This document shows positions 11,884-23,476 of a stretch of 64,000 nucleotides of DNA, one piece after another. This DNA comes from Sarcocystis neurona (lineage: Eukaryota; Apicomplexa; Conoidasida; Eucoccidiorida; Sarcocystidae): assembly GCA_000727475.1 (NCBI GenBank), contig KL647302.1:72657-136656 (forward strand). Reading direction: 5' to 3'. The notes beneath the pieces are model-generated. The model was not told where the DNA came from, made no database searches, and saw only the letters and a program-made list of their open reading frames with translations. The stretch's first letter is position 1. The number at the start of each line of letters is the position of its first letter. Both the position numbers and the translations under genes were made by a program.

Positions 11884-12775
11884 GCATCAGAGCAAACACA
11901 CGGAGGCGAAAAGCTGTTTCTGCTCAGTGAGCACCTCTAAGCAATGTAGTGAAGGGCGGCACGCGACCGACTGCAGCACCCCCGCAAATCTTCCACTTCA
12001 TTGTTCAAGGGAAGACAACAACGGGGCTCTCATAAATAACGCATGGTCGTCCGTCGCGCCCATGCGTGCACAGAAGCATTTCTGATTGAGGCAATGCCTC
12101 GGGGACACGTCTGCTAAAAGAAATTCTATTTGCGACTTAAAATGTTTCCTAGAAACAGTTGAAAACCCCTCGCATAAAGAGATGTAGATACACAGATGCG
12201 CATACGCATGCACACGTTCAGGCACGTGCGTTTCAACACAGTGAATACAGCCTTACAGATCCAAAGTGGATACGCCTGGCAGCTGCTGGACAAGCATGTA
12301 TCCTTGTTAAAATCCTCTGGACAAGTGAGAAGCTACATGTTATGCGCAGGTTGTCTGGAATGCTCACACACGTGCAAAATATGCACTATATATGTATATA
12401 GCTGAAAGTGTTAGCTTCACCTTTGCAGCGCACTGTGGTTTCTCATTCCCTGGGAAAACCGCTGTTGAACAAAGGACGCGCACACAAGTGTAAACAACCA
12501 CTCAAACAAGTACGCATATATACTGTACAAGTATTATGCAAGATATATAGATATATATTTATATATACAGTCACGTATATAGGTGTATACAAAAATGTCT
12601 CCTCAAATACACGTATACATACATGTACGCAACTGTATGTTGCTTTGTGGACAATTGCACGTTTTCTTTTCACCTCGTACGGGAGGTGATTACTGAGTGT
12701 TGCTTGCAGAGTGGGTAAAGCAAGTCATGAGTATGTCATATACGCACGGGAGAGCACTTTGCACAGGCGCGCTGC
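11884..12775. other. spacer, no gene recognised
   Basis: The stretch holds only short frames and TATA/ACGTATA-rich sequence around 12510-12620. Nothing phased. Confidence 0.45.
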
Positions 12776-13075
12776 TTACGCCACAAGAGGGCCGTAGACC
12801 GGAAGTAGCAGATGCGCTGCCTGCACGTTTGAGCAGCGCTGCTGGCTGCAGGTGCTGCTGCCGTCGTTGATTTCCTTTTCGGAAGCAGTTTGCAGCATAT
12901 CAATGGCCTCTCCCGCCTCCCCACACGAAGGTGGATCGTCAGCCCCGACCCCTCTCTTCTGCTGCTGCTCGCGCTTCTGCTGTTGTTGCTGTCGTAGCCA
13001 CTGCTGCCGTCGCTGCACGTTTCCTGCAGCGGTCGTAACGTTGAGTCGGTTTCGCAGACGCTGCAGATGGTTCTC
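12776..13075 (-). CDS. candidate terminal exon, Gln/Arg-rich protein
   Basis: The frame starts in phase 0 after a GCGCCAG acceptor at 13076 and runs 99 residues to TAA at 12778-12776. The first part is basic and glutamine-rich (ENHLQRLRNRLNVTTA, then a Q/R/K run). The second half is non-repetitive (DDPPSCGEAGEAIDMLQTAS). The CTG orientation of the plus strand fits a polyQ frame on the minus strand. The minus frame is also open upstream, so the exon may be longer. Downstream it could be spliced before the stop. Product unknown. Confidence 0.4.
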   Translation of the reverse strand, partial: ENHLQRLRNRLNVTTAAGNVQRRQQWLRQQQQQKREQQQKRGVGADDPPSCGEAGEAIDMLQTASEKEINDGSSTCSQQRCSNVQAAHLLLPVYGPLVA

Positions 13076-14035
13076 CTGGCGCCGCAGCCGCAGCGGACGC
13101 AGCGCACCGGCAGACAGCGAGCAGCAGCACCAGGAGCAGTGAAAAGAGCCGCAGGGAGGAAAAAGGTAGCAACAGCAGCGCAGGAAGGGCACAAACAACA
13201 GAAAACCAATAGCGCCCACGCCAGCGCACTCAGAAGCGCAGCACGGGTAATGCAGCAGCGCGAGGAGCGGCAGAGAATGAGAAACGGCAGCATCAGCATT
13301 CCAGCTGGCAACAGCACGATGGCACAAAATGTTGTGGACTGGCTAGACAACGTCCTAAGAAGCTCCTGCTTACGAGTGCCTCTGCTTTGCAGCGCTTTCT
13401 GTCTGTACCATCAACTGCGCCACACGCAAGTGTATATGTGTGTGCGGCTGCACGTACACGGCTGAGGCACGCATGCTCTGCTACGTTTACACAGTTCTGT
13501 TTATAAACACATACACATATATATATATATATATACATACGTACTAGTACCTTGGTGCGCATGCGCTCGCGAGTGATTACTGTGAACAAATCATAAGAGG
13601 AACGCTGCGGCGTAGATGTCCACAGCTGCTTCTGCTGCTGCTGGTGGCCTTAACAGGCCACAAAACAGGTGTTGTTATTAAAAGCAACCCCGCAGGAACA
13701 CGACGACGTCGAGTGCTCCGGTAAAAATACCAGTCCACATGTATCAGAGCAAAACCCACACGACAAGGGAGCACACTACGTGCTCCGAAGGCACGGAAGA
13801 TCAAGAGAGCAATCACAAACAGTTAGTGTCTCGTAGTGAGAGGATCGCCTCATGACTAACAATCGGGAAGCGTCGACGAATCCTGTCCTAGATGACGCAG
13901 CTGCCGTCACTCTCGGTACCACGTTCATTACGCTGCTGTATGATAGGTGCATACGGTATGAGCACACACGTATGACGAAGCAGTTGAACGTAGGAGATCT
14001 TCAAAAAATGGGCACTACGTACACGTGCATATACA
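13076..14035. other. spacer with mixed CAG/CTG repeats
   Basis: The 13085-13310 part is CAG-oriented on the plus strand and open there for about 130 codons (for example NVVDWLDNVLRSSCL near 13330-13370), so a plus-strand exon is possible. A short (AT)n tract lies at 13518-13534. Nothing else is supported. Confidence 0.35.
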
Positions 14036-14046
14036 TACATACACGC

Positions 14047-14084
<38 letters not shown>
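14036..14084. repeat. (AT)n tract with ACGCGTGT leader, left of gap
   Basis: The motif CATACACGCGTGTATA leads into about 36 bases of AT and runs into the assembly gap. The same unit restarts on the right side of the gap. Confidence 0.9.
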
Positions 14085-14390
14085 NNNNNNNNNNNNNNNN
14101 NNNNNNNNNNNNNNNNNNNNNNNNNNNNNNNNNNNNNNNNNNNNNNNNNNNNNNNNNNNNNNNNNNNNNNNNNNNNNNNNNNNNNNNNNNNNNNNNNNNN
14201 NNNNNNNNNNNNNNNNNNNNNNNNNNNNNNNNNNNNNNNNNNNNNNNNNNNNNNNNNNNNNNNNNNNNNNNNNNNNNNNNNNNNNNNNNNNNNNNNNNNN
14301 NNNNNNNNNNNNNNNNNNNNNNNNNNNNNNNNNNNNNNNNNNNNNNNNNNNNNNNNNNNNNNNNNNNNNNNNNNNNNNNNNNNNNNNNNN
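14085..14390. other. assembly gap (306 N)
   Basis: A run of N flanked on both sides by the same AT microsatellite unit. Real length and content are unknown. Confidence 0.99.
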
Positions 14391-14409
14391 ATATACTATA
14401 CATACACGC

Positions 14410-14444
<35 letters not shown>
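14391..14444. repeat. (AT)n tract with ACGCGTGT leader, right of gap
   Basis: A near-copy of the left flank: CATACACGCGTGTATA followed by about 32 bases of AT. Confidence 0.9.
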
Positions 14445-14449
<5 letters not shown>

Positions 14450-14692
14450 GCATGAACCGCTGGCGTTGGCGCTGCTGATGCGTGTCATTTGCTTTGAAAA
14501 GCTGCCATTCAACACTCACGGACACATCGGGATCTGCACACGCGGATACGTGCTACCACTCCGAGCTGTAGCCAGACGCCAGCTGACCGTGTCTGTTCTA
14601 AGCTGCTAGGACTGCTTAGTCTTTTCCTGTATCAGTGTCCACACGTAGGTACACATTTGTTTAAGTATCTATATATGTAGGCACGTCCGCGG

Positions 14693-15271
14693 ATGTACTT
14701 TGACGGGTTGCTGCTTCGTAAGCTGCTGCTTACCATCTCCTGTAGGAGTTGCAGCAGCACGCTGCGCATGCGAGGGGTCCTCCAGTTCATGTTTCCGTCC
14801 TGGACATGTAGCGTCGCGAGACAATGCACTAGCGGCTGCAGGCACCACGACGGAGGCAGCAGCAGCAGCAACGGCAGGAACGTTGCTACTATAACGAGCA
14901 GCAGCAGCAGCAGGAGCAACGTCTTCCCTGGCAGGAACATAGCAGTCGTGCACCGCGACATCCAGCAGTGGTACCATGGTATCAGTAGTAGCAGCAACAA
15001 GAGGGTCATTCCTATTTAGACAACAGAAGCAACAGAAATACGCAGCATGCGCAGCAGCAGCAGCACCGACGCTACTGTCAAAGCATCAGGGATAGAAACA
15101 TACGTATCACTACAAGTGCGACTGCTAGCAGCAGCAGCAGCATCGCCCAGCTGCCGTGTCGACTCCAGTAACCACCGCAGCAGCAGCAGCTGCGACAGCA
15201 CGGTCAGTCGCCGCAGGTACAGCGTCCACGACAGCACAGGAAGAAAAAAAGTCGCAGAACAACAAGCGTAG
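14693..15271. other. CAG-rich low-complexity block, strand unresolved
   Basis: Several CAG runs on the plus strand keep frames open on both strands. The plus strand gives a serine-run frame (14693-15019) and a second one (15047-15271). The minus strand gives an alanine-run frame from 14977 with a non-repetitive tail (LSRDATCPGRKHELEDPSHA) that reaches a consensus GTAAGC donor near 14730. The minus reading is slightly favoured by that donor. Probably coding, but I cannot choose the strand. Confidence 0.3.
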
Positions 15272-15402
15272 GGGTGCTGCAGACTGCTGAGACATTCGCA
15301 ACATGTCCCTGCCGCATCTGTCCCACGTGCACAAGCATGTACACTCGCAAATCCACACCGCTCCTTGTGCGTACACGCGTGCACTGCAGAATGCACGTCT
15401 AC

Positions 15403-15433
<31 letters not shown>

Positions 15434-15449
15434 GAGAGAGAGAGAGAGA
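15403..15449. repeat. (AT)n followed by (GA)n
   Basis: About 26 bases of AT are followed, after a C, by about 20 bases of alternating GA. A further weak GA-rich patch lies near 16125-16165. Confidence 0.93.
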
Positions 15450-17537
15450 TACATAGGTAGACACAGGTGTAAATACATACATATATATATATGTATAAAT
15501 AGGCATATCAATATAGATACATATATTCGTGGCTCGTGAATTCCAAACAAATAGACAGAGAAGATCTCGACACCTACACTGATGACACAGAAGATCTCTT
15601 CCACGGCGCACCAACAGTAGTCATAGAACTGGGAAAGTGCAGTCGACATACTTGATAGGAAGGGACGGCTTGAACTCAGGAACCGCACGCCTTTCTCCGG
15701 TATCCCAGAAATACACACCTCGACAAATATATGTATAGATTGATATATATACATACATATGCATAGAGGGATTCCACGCATACACGTCTACATGTATAAA
15801 TACGTATCGTACACTATACACATATATATACATGTATATATATATGTACTGTGTTCATGCAAATCTGCATGTTGAAACACCTACGGGACAATATATATAC
15901 GTATATACATATATATATATATATATATTGCATGCAGCTATTTTCATGTATAAATACATGTGGAAGGTGTCCATCCATTCGTAGATTTACAGAGGCGAAA
16001 ACCCACTATACGCACGCATACCCACAGCCCGGCCGTCACACACATCACAAGCAACGTGGAGCTTTCCGTTGCCACACACAGTCAGCACCTCGTCTACGCA
16101 TCGATATATATATATATATATGTACGGAGAGAGACGGACAACGCGAGAGAGACAGCGATACGGAGATAGATACACGAAGACGTATATCAGTCCATACACA
16201 TACGTATACTCAGTCCCATACCGAGAGGGCCACAGAAAAAGACAAACGTCCAGGCTCGCGTTTTTGTCTACGTGCACACGGAGTCATGTGTAAGCACGCG
16301 TACAACTTCACGTGTAGAGAGTGACGTGGAGGCACAAGTGCACACGTACAAGTTGATGCGCATGGCGAGCGCATGCGTCAAAAAGAGAAGCATATACATA
16401 TACATATATATACGTGTAAATAGTCTACTTGCACATATGTGTATTAGAATAAATATCAAGTGTCCGTCTCAAGGGCAACAACGCATGTGCTCCTGGAGAT
16501 GCGGGTGCGTAAAATTGCTTGCCTGCGCGCAGGAGAAAGCAAAGCCTTTGAACGGCTCCTCAATGCCACTAGCGAGTCTCGGGGCGCGCCTGAAAGTCGC
16601 TGCTGGTGGAGCTGTGCCCTGTCGGCGGCTGCTGCCGTTCCTGTTCATTTGGCTGCGCTTCCACAGCATGCGGAGTTCTTCAGATGAGCAGCAAGTCGTG
16701 TTGAGGGAAGCAGCTAAGAGGTCAATACCCTGCAACAGCAAGCAGCGTGCCAGTCCGTCTATCGCAACCGCATACATGTCGACTCTTCCTCCCGTAGACA
16801 AGCAGAGAAAAACTCCAACAAGTGTGTGCATGCACGTATCGTCCACACGAAGACAGACACGCGCAAGGACAAACGTCGCGCGTGCGCGCAACAGCAGTTT
16901 TCTTGCCTGCTTCTAAGCAACGTGCCCCCGTTCTGCTTAATCCGCAGAAGCTGGACTGCCATACATATCCTCCATACAGACGTGTACACACGTCTATGCG
17001 TGTGTGTACGAGGCGCAGTGGCAACAGCGACGATAGGGACAGCGCCGCTGGTATCGCGATGCACGCAGTCACGTTGCCTCGTATATACGTCGGCCCGCTC
17101 GAATAGACAGACACACGTTCTACCGCAGTAGCAGCAGCAACCGTGGAAAGCATCTCCGTAAATTTGTTTACCCGCTTTGTATCTCGAGCAGACAAATACG
17201 TGTTTGAAGTTCGGCGGCAGCGGCAGCCAAGCCCGTCAGTCTGCCTCCGTATGTTGGTCTAAGGCGCTATGAAGGCTCAGGCAGGGAAAACGGCAGACAC
17301 CTCTCCTGCAGCAACTCTGTATAATTTCAGCCCGCGTGTGCCCCATACATACAACTGGGGATTCGCACGTGTTTCTACAGGTACAGGCGTATGTATGAAG
17401 CGTACCTGTATGTATATATATATATATAATGTAGTACGTATGCGTGCACACGGCAAAATACACGTGTATATATATATATATATCTGTATATACACATAGG
17501 ACTGTACCCACACACATACACTTATGTAAGATACGTA
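15450..17537. other. microsatellite-dense spacer
   Basis: The stretch is dominated by short AT, ATAC, GTATAC and CACA tracts (for example 15484-15493, 15907-15928, 16104-16118, 17415-17428, 17468-17483). Between 16460 and 16916 frames of about 140-210 codons are open on both strands, with no CAG runs and no splice support; neither is preferred. No gene is called. Confidence 0.4.
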
Positions 17538-17830
17538 GACCTAGCAGCGTACTTGTATACACACACATACATATATGTATATTTATTTGAAAACATAAAC
17601 ATTCGTATGTGTGGTTATATACATATACATGTAACCACATAGACATCTATGTGTAACCCTAGTAGCGTGCGCACACACCGTACACATATGTACATATGCG
17701 CATATAGATATATATGAACAAACATGCACACAGATATATGTAATATGTATAGACCTAGCAGCATACATATACACATACGTATGTGTACATACATGCATAT
17801 ATACATGCATATATATATATATATATATAT
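17538..17830. repeat. degenerate tandem repeat, CCTAGCAGC core
   Basis: The core GACCTAGCAGC recurs at about 17538, 17657 (as ACCCTAGTAGC) and 17753. Each copy is followed by TATACACACAT-type sequence, giving a decayed repeat of roughly 95-120 bases. On the minus strand it yields the recurring peptide LLGL. The block ends in an (AT)n tract at about 17812-17830. Confidence 0.55.
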
Positions 17831-18006
17831 ACAAACAGATATACGTGTAAATAAACGAAACAGACAGGTACAGATAAGTATACAGATATACACACGTAGC
17901 TGCATCCTACCTATGCTATATATGCATTTATATACATACGCACGTACGTATCTGCAAGTAAACTTGGTACACGCATGTATGGCGTCCTACAGATTTCCAG
18001 CAACAC

Positions 18007-21000
18007 TCAGGCGCTCACCTCCACGTGCACCGACTGCCCAGGAAAGAGAGAGAAAATGGTCTTGAGAAGCACGGGATACACCTGCTGCAGCGCGTCTCTA
18101 TCTTTCAAATGCTCGGGAAACAGCAACGCCGCTGCTTCTCGCTGAGCTGCTGCCGCTGTTTGTTGAGCTGTCACCGCTGCTTCCTGAGCTGCTGCTGCGG
18201 CAGGCTGCTCCAGCGGCATCGTCACCCATTGCCCTTCCTGCCATAGTTGCTGCAGGTGCTGCTGCTGCTGCGGTGCTGTAGTCCCTACCCGCGCCTCTGC
18301 AGCAGCACGTGTGAGAAGGGACTTCGACGGTAGGAGGTGGGCTGCTGGTGCACTAGCGACTTCGCGCAGAGCTGCAGCAGCAGCAGCAGTCTGCTCCTCT
18401 GCAGCAGCGCCTCGCAGCAGCAGTTGCCACGCGTCGCTGCTGCTCTGCTGCATGTACCTCGTTGAGTAGCTCAAACCCTCACAAGTGCAACCAGCATCTG
18501 CAAAAGCAGAGCCTTCCGAGTCCCTTCGAAGAGAAGCAGCTCCGGCGGCACGGTGCAGGTGATTCCGCCTCACAGGAGCTTCGTTGCAGCCTTCCACAAA
18601 AGAGACATCGGCAGCAGGAGGAGAGGAAGAAGCAGCAGCACGCGACCCTGCACAGGCATTCGAAACAGTAGCAGCAGGCGAAGATGCCATCGCGGAAGAG
18701 CAGCTTCCTGTCGAAACAGCAGCGGCAGGTGAGTCTGTGGGGTTCTCAGAGGAACACGGAGTTGCAGCAGCAGCAGCAGGCGCGTCTCTGCAGTACTGAT
18801 GGGCACTCGCAGGAGCCGCAAAGCTGTCTTCGTTCTCCTCGCAGTTGAGAGGAGACGCAGCGTCACTGGTAGCAGCAGCAGCAGCGGGAGACTGAAGAGC
18901 AGCAGCAGGAGCGTTGAGCGAAGCAGTCAGACCGGCAGTCAACTGCAGGTCCTGCGGTGCTGGAGCGTAAGCAGCACAATCCTCAGGAGCAGCCAAGGCA
19001 GCACCTGCATGCGAGGAAGCCAGGGGAAACGCACTGACTTGCTGATGGCTGCGCTGTTTGCTGGTGCAGAGGTCTGCAGCAAGACGGCGCTGAAGGTTCC
19101 TGTAGAACACCAGAAAGTCGCGCGCTGCAGTATCTACCCGACGTGTCGCCTCCAAGGCTCGGCTTATATACGATCCAACGAGAAGTCGGTGGCTGCTTCT
19201 GGAAAGATGTGCAAGCCATGTTTCAAACTGTTGCTCTGTTGCTGCTGCAGCCACCACGCACTCTCTCCGTAGCAACTCGCTGCTCGGCAGCTGCTGCTGC
19301 TGCGTCTGCCCTGCAGCGACATCTGCTGCTCTCCCACCTCTCTGCTGCTGCGGCCGTGCAGCCACCAGGTCCTGCGCTGCTCTTCCCTCTCGCTGCTGCT
19401 GCAGCTGCGCCGCTGCTTCCTCAACCCCACACTCCACAGCAGCTGTCCCGCTACTCCTCTGCTGCCTGCTGCCAAGGTGAACAACACACTCAATGCAGCC
19501 TAGCCCGGCCGCAGGTACGGACAAAGACCCCCTGCTGCCGAAGCTGATGCCGCTCAGCCTGCTGTCGACAAAGCTCTTGTTGCCGAGGCCAGCAGGATTG
19601 TCGCTGCTGCCAGCACTGTCGCTGCTCCCTTCGCTGCTGCTGCTCCTTCCAGTGCTGCTGCTGTGAGCTTCGGCGTTCTTTTCGCTCGACCCGCGGCTGC
19701 TGTCACTCCTACTGTGGCACACCCCGCTGCTGACCTCACATCTCCCTCCCCTGCTCGGGCAGCTGCTGCCTCCTGCGGTGGCACCGGGCACCCGACCGTG
19801 AAGCCGCCCGTCTTGGCCTGACACGTCAACGGCTTGCAGAGTGACTAGCTCCTCATCGTCTCGCAGGAGCGTGGGAAAGCTGCGCTTCAACATATTGAGC
19901 GCCAGCACCCGTGCAGGCACCTTGTCTGGTACTGCAAAGATGAAAAAATGGAGAAGAAAGAAAAGTCCTCCTCGCTGCGTCTGAAACAGCAGCTTCCTCT
20001 GCTGCAGTCCGTCATCCCCCGCTTTCCCCGCTGCATCATCTGTTGCTGTCTCTACAGCAGGCGCTGCTCCCGTCTCCCTGCTACGCATTAACCCACATGC
20101 CTTTAAGCGCTGCCCTTTCTCCGCTTCTTCAGCAGAAAATTCCTGCTGCTGCTGGAAAACCTCCTCCTGCAGCAGCGGCCCCTGTGCCTGCTGCAACTGA
20201 CGCTGCTGCTTTTCCCCTCGCCGGTGTTGCTGCGGCGCCTCCAGTCGCGTTTGCTGCTGCGGTGCCTCCAGTCGGTGTTCCTGCACCTCCTCCTGCTGCT
20301 GTGCCTGCTGCGGGTGCGCCTGTTTCTGCTGCTGCTGCTGAGCCGGCTCCTGCTGCTGCGCCGGCTCCTGCTGCTGCTGCTGCGTCTGCTCCTGCTGCTG
20401 CTCCGCCGGCTCCTGCTGCTGCTCCGGCGGCTCCTGCTGCTGCTCCGCCAGCTCCTGCTGCTGCTGCTGCGCCTGCCCTTCATGCTGCAGCGGCTGCGCC
20501 GGTTGCAGCTGCAGCTGCTGCTCCGCGTCCCTCCACTCGCCCTTCTCACGGCGTAGCTGGTCTTTCTCCAGGCGACGAGGCGGTGTGTGCCCTGTTGTCA
20601 GAAAGCTATGTTCGTCTTCAATTCGGTCGGCGAAAAGCTTCACAACTTCAGTCAACGAAGCTTCTACTTCTTTTGTTGTGAAATCTCTGCAAAAAGAGGA
20701 AGAGAGCAAACACCGCGTCTGCTGTACGTACAGCGCAGCAACCAGCGTCTCATCTTCTGCTAATGCTGCTTCCGTTCCGCCGCTACCTCCATCCCACTCT
20801 TCCGAGGGACAATGTTCTGCAGCACTGGGGTGCTGCCTGTGCTGCCGTGGTAGCAGCAGTCTCCTTCTCTTGTAGGACACCTCACGCGCTTGCTGCTGCT
20901 GCCGGCGCAACTCCTCTGCTGCAACGACAGCCGTCTCCAGCTGCCTTCGCCCAAACACGGACGCGCTGTGAAGAAAAATATCCGTAATCCTCCCCACTGC

Positions 21001-22307
21001 GGCTGCCGTGTGCCCGTCTGCAGGCGCCGACGCCGTTGCTGACCCTCTCGTGGCGTTGCTGCTGCTCGCCTCCGCACCTGCAGCGGCGAGCAGCCCGCCG
21101 TGGACTTGCCCAGACGCTAGAGGCAATGCAGCAGCAGGGAGAGGGGAACTTCGAAAACCACCATCTGCTGCTGCAGAAGGACCTCCAGCAGCTGCTGCAG
21201 CACACTGGGTTGCTGCAGGAGAACTGTCCGCAGCTCCTGCTGCTACGACACAAGGAGCAGCGGAAGCAGAAAGGAAATGCGACCCTCTGGGGTGCAGAAA
21301 ACGACGCTCTGTCGCTCCTTTGAAAAGCTCGCCAGCAAGCACCCTACCCTCGCATGCCCACTGCCTGGAGTCGCTCCCCTTTTGAGGAAAACAGGTCACG
21401 CAGGCACGCGCCCCCGCTGTTGCTGCTGCTGCTGCTTCCCGCGGTGCTTCTGTTGCTGCTGTTGTCGCTGCTGCACCTGCAGCACGCAGTGTAGTTCCAC
21501 CGGAAACACACTCGTTCGGGAGCGAAAAGCGACCCTGCGAATGCTCAGCCACGTTGGCGCGACTAGCCAGGCCGTCCGACAGTTGCTGCTGCTGCTGGCG
21601 CCACGCCAGTTGCTGCTGCTGTTTCGCCCACTGCTCCCACTCCCGATTCTGCAGCTGCCACTGCTGACGCTGATGCAGCGCTTCCTCCTGCTGCTGCTGC
21701 AGCGACTGCTGTCCGTCTAGCGAAAACATGCTGGTTCCGTGCTGTGGAGGAAACAGCGGCTTCAAAGGACGGTCTGTGTACGTAGGGGCACTGTCTCTGC
21801 TGTAGAGCCGTAGCAGGCCGACGCCGGCAGCGAGCCACAGGTGCACCGCGTCACACACGCATACACACACACACGCACACACAGAGCTGCTCTTGGTCCC
21901 GCTACTTCCAGCACTGCTGCTGCTCTTAGTCCTGCACTACGTGCTCCGCCTGTTGCTGCTGCTGTCGCGGCTGCTTCTGCGGTTGCGCCTGCTTCTGCGG
22001 CTGCGCCTGCTGCTGCGGCTGCGCCTGCTGCTGCGGCTGCGCCTGCTGCTGCGGCTGCGCCTGCTGCTGCGGCTGCGCCTGCTGCTGCGGCTGCGCCTGC
22101 TGCTGCTGCTGCGCCTGCTGCTGCTGCGGCGCCTCCTGCTCCTGCTGCGCCTGCTGCTGCTGCTGCGCCCGCCTCTGGGGCCACGTCTGCCTCAGGTGCC
22201 GCTGGACGAGCTGCTTCTTGTAACGCTGCAGGGCCGGCTGGCTGTGGTACAGAGGCTTCTGCCCTGTCTTGCAGTCGCTGCACTTTCCTTGCAGCGTCCC
22301 GGCCGTT
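18007..22307 (-). CDS. long Gln/Ala/Ser-rich protein, multi-exon
   Basis: The frame is open from about 21882 to TGA at 18009-18007 and holds clear introns. Acceptors with long pyrimidine tracts sit at 19932 (TTTTTTCATCTTTGCAG) and 20687 (CTTCCTCTTTTTGCAG). A phase-matching donor GTGGGT is at 20096 and a possible one, GTACGT, at 20731. The likely model is 21741-20732, 20686-20097, 19931-18007, preceded by a polyQ exon ending at 21941 that joins in phase through acceptor CTCCACAG at 21742. The first ATG in the main exon is at 21729 (MFSLDGQQSLQQQQ). Non-repetitive islands include DFTTKEVEASLTEVVKLFAD, PDKVPARVLALNMLKRSF, and the C-terminus ending in FPGQSVHVEVSA. A Q/E run of about 140 residues lies centrally. 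No domain was recognised. Nuclear or regulatory roles are common for such Q-rich proteins but would be a guess here. Confidence 0.6.
21846..21882. repeat. (CA)n-rich tract
   Basis: An interrupted CA dinucleotide run. On the minus strand it translates to alternating Cys-Val, an artefact. It lies inside the predicted intron 21940-21742. Confidence 0.9.
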
Positions 22308-23259
22308 CGTCACGCGGTCCGCAGAAGTGCAGGTCCGTAGGATATGCTGTGCGACTGCTGCTGTTGTTCCTCCGCCGGATGTTGTTCCTGACGCGGATGC
22401 TGCTGCCGCGGGGAGGGATGCAGATACCGCGGGTGCCGCCGCAGCAGTGGTAGCATCATCAGGTGTTGCTGTTGATGTTGTAAGCGCAGGGGTTGCTGTT
22501 CCTTCTGATGCTCGTCCTGCTGCGCCGGTGGCTGCTGCAGACGACGCTGGGACTGGTGCTGCGGGTGCTGGAGCTACTGTCAGTGATGACGCCGGTGCTG
22601 CCGCTGCGGGTGCTGCTGCTGCTGCTGGTGTTGGTACTGCTGCTGCTGGTGTTGGTGCTGCTGCTGCTGCGGCTGGTCCTGGTGTTGCTGGTGCTGGTGC
22701 TGCGGCTGCTGCTGGTGGTGCAGCCGCTGCGGCTGCACGCGCTGCTGCTGCTGGTGCTTACAGGTGTCAAGCATTGCCAGTTCTGTCCTTGTTGCCGTCG
22801 ACGCAGCGTATCCTGCAGCAAGAGAGTTGCTGTCGAATAAAAATGGAAGCAATAGAATCAGAGAAAACGCACACGGCAGCAAGAAGCGCAGGCAGGATGC
22901 TCCCCCACAAAAAAATGCAGCAGCGAGCAGAGAAGAGGGACAGGGGAATGAAGAAATTGTTTCTACCAGCAGTAGTCGAAGAGACCAGACATACACATGC
23001 AGAACAGACACACCGCAAACTTCTGTCGTCGGCATTACTGCTGCTGCCGATATTATCGGTCCTTCAAGCGCTGGTCAGTTTCGCTGCTGCTGTTGTTGCT
23101 GCTGCTGCTGTTGCTGCTGCTGCTGTCGCTGCTGCTGCTGTTGCTGCTGCTGCTGTTGCTGCTGCTGCTGTTGCTGCAGCTGCTGTTGCTGCAGCTGCTG
23201 TTGCACAGGAGGCTGCCCGCCTTGTCCCAGCAAATGTTCACGTTCGTGCAGGTGCATGA
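21911..23259 (+). CDS. alternative Ala-rich open frame, 449 codons
   Basis: One plus frame is stop-free from 21814 to TGA at 23257-23259, and it has an acceptor-like CTACTTCCAG at 21910. It is alanine-rich with valine, glycine and aspartate, and includes a charged stretch near the end (MQQRAEKRDRGMKKLFLPAV). It competes with glutamine/histidine-rich minus frames over the same bases (polyQ after ATG 23257; QH-rich at 22830-22580; Q-rich 22307-21926), which are broken by stops at 22580, 22574 and 22310. The plus frame is longer, but the minus frames connect in phase to the gene at 18007-22307. At most one strand is likely to be coding over most of the block. Confidence 0.3.
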
Positions 23260-23476
23260 AGATACGCCTGCCTCCACTGAATAGGCAAGACGATGTGGGC
23301 GCTGCTGCTGTATAGGCTGCTGCTGGGTAGGCTGCTGCTGTCTAGGCTGCTGCTGGGTAGGCTGCTGTCATTGGCCTTTGGCCCTGCCATTTCTACGGCT
23401 GACCTTGCTACTGCTGCTCTTACTGTTGTTGTCGTGGTCTTATAGCTGCTGGAATAGGCCTTAGTGTTGCACGTTC

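Noticed and set aside
13852..14609. Frames of 170-208 codons across the first gap
   Set aside because: They consist of unknown residues and Tyr-Ile runs from the AT tracts.
15125..15781. 218-codon minus frame with Tyr-Ile and Leu-Ser runs
   Set aside because: It spans AT and GA microsatellites; the apparent coding length comes from their lack of stops.
20043..20681. 212-codon plus alanine frame
   Set aside because: It lies opposite the Q/E-rich part of the minus gene and contains only A/P/V repeats from CTG-type DNA. The minus strand has introns and protein-like islands.
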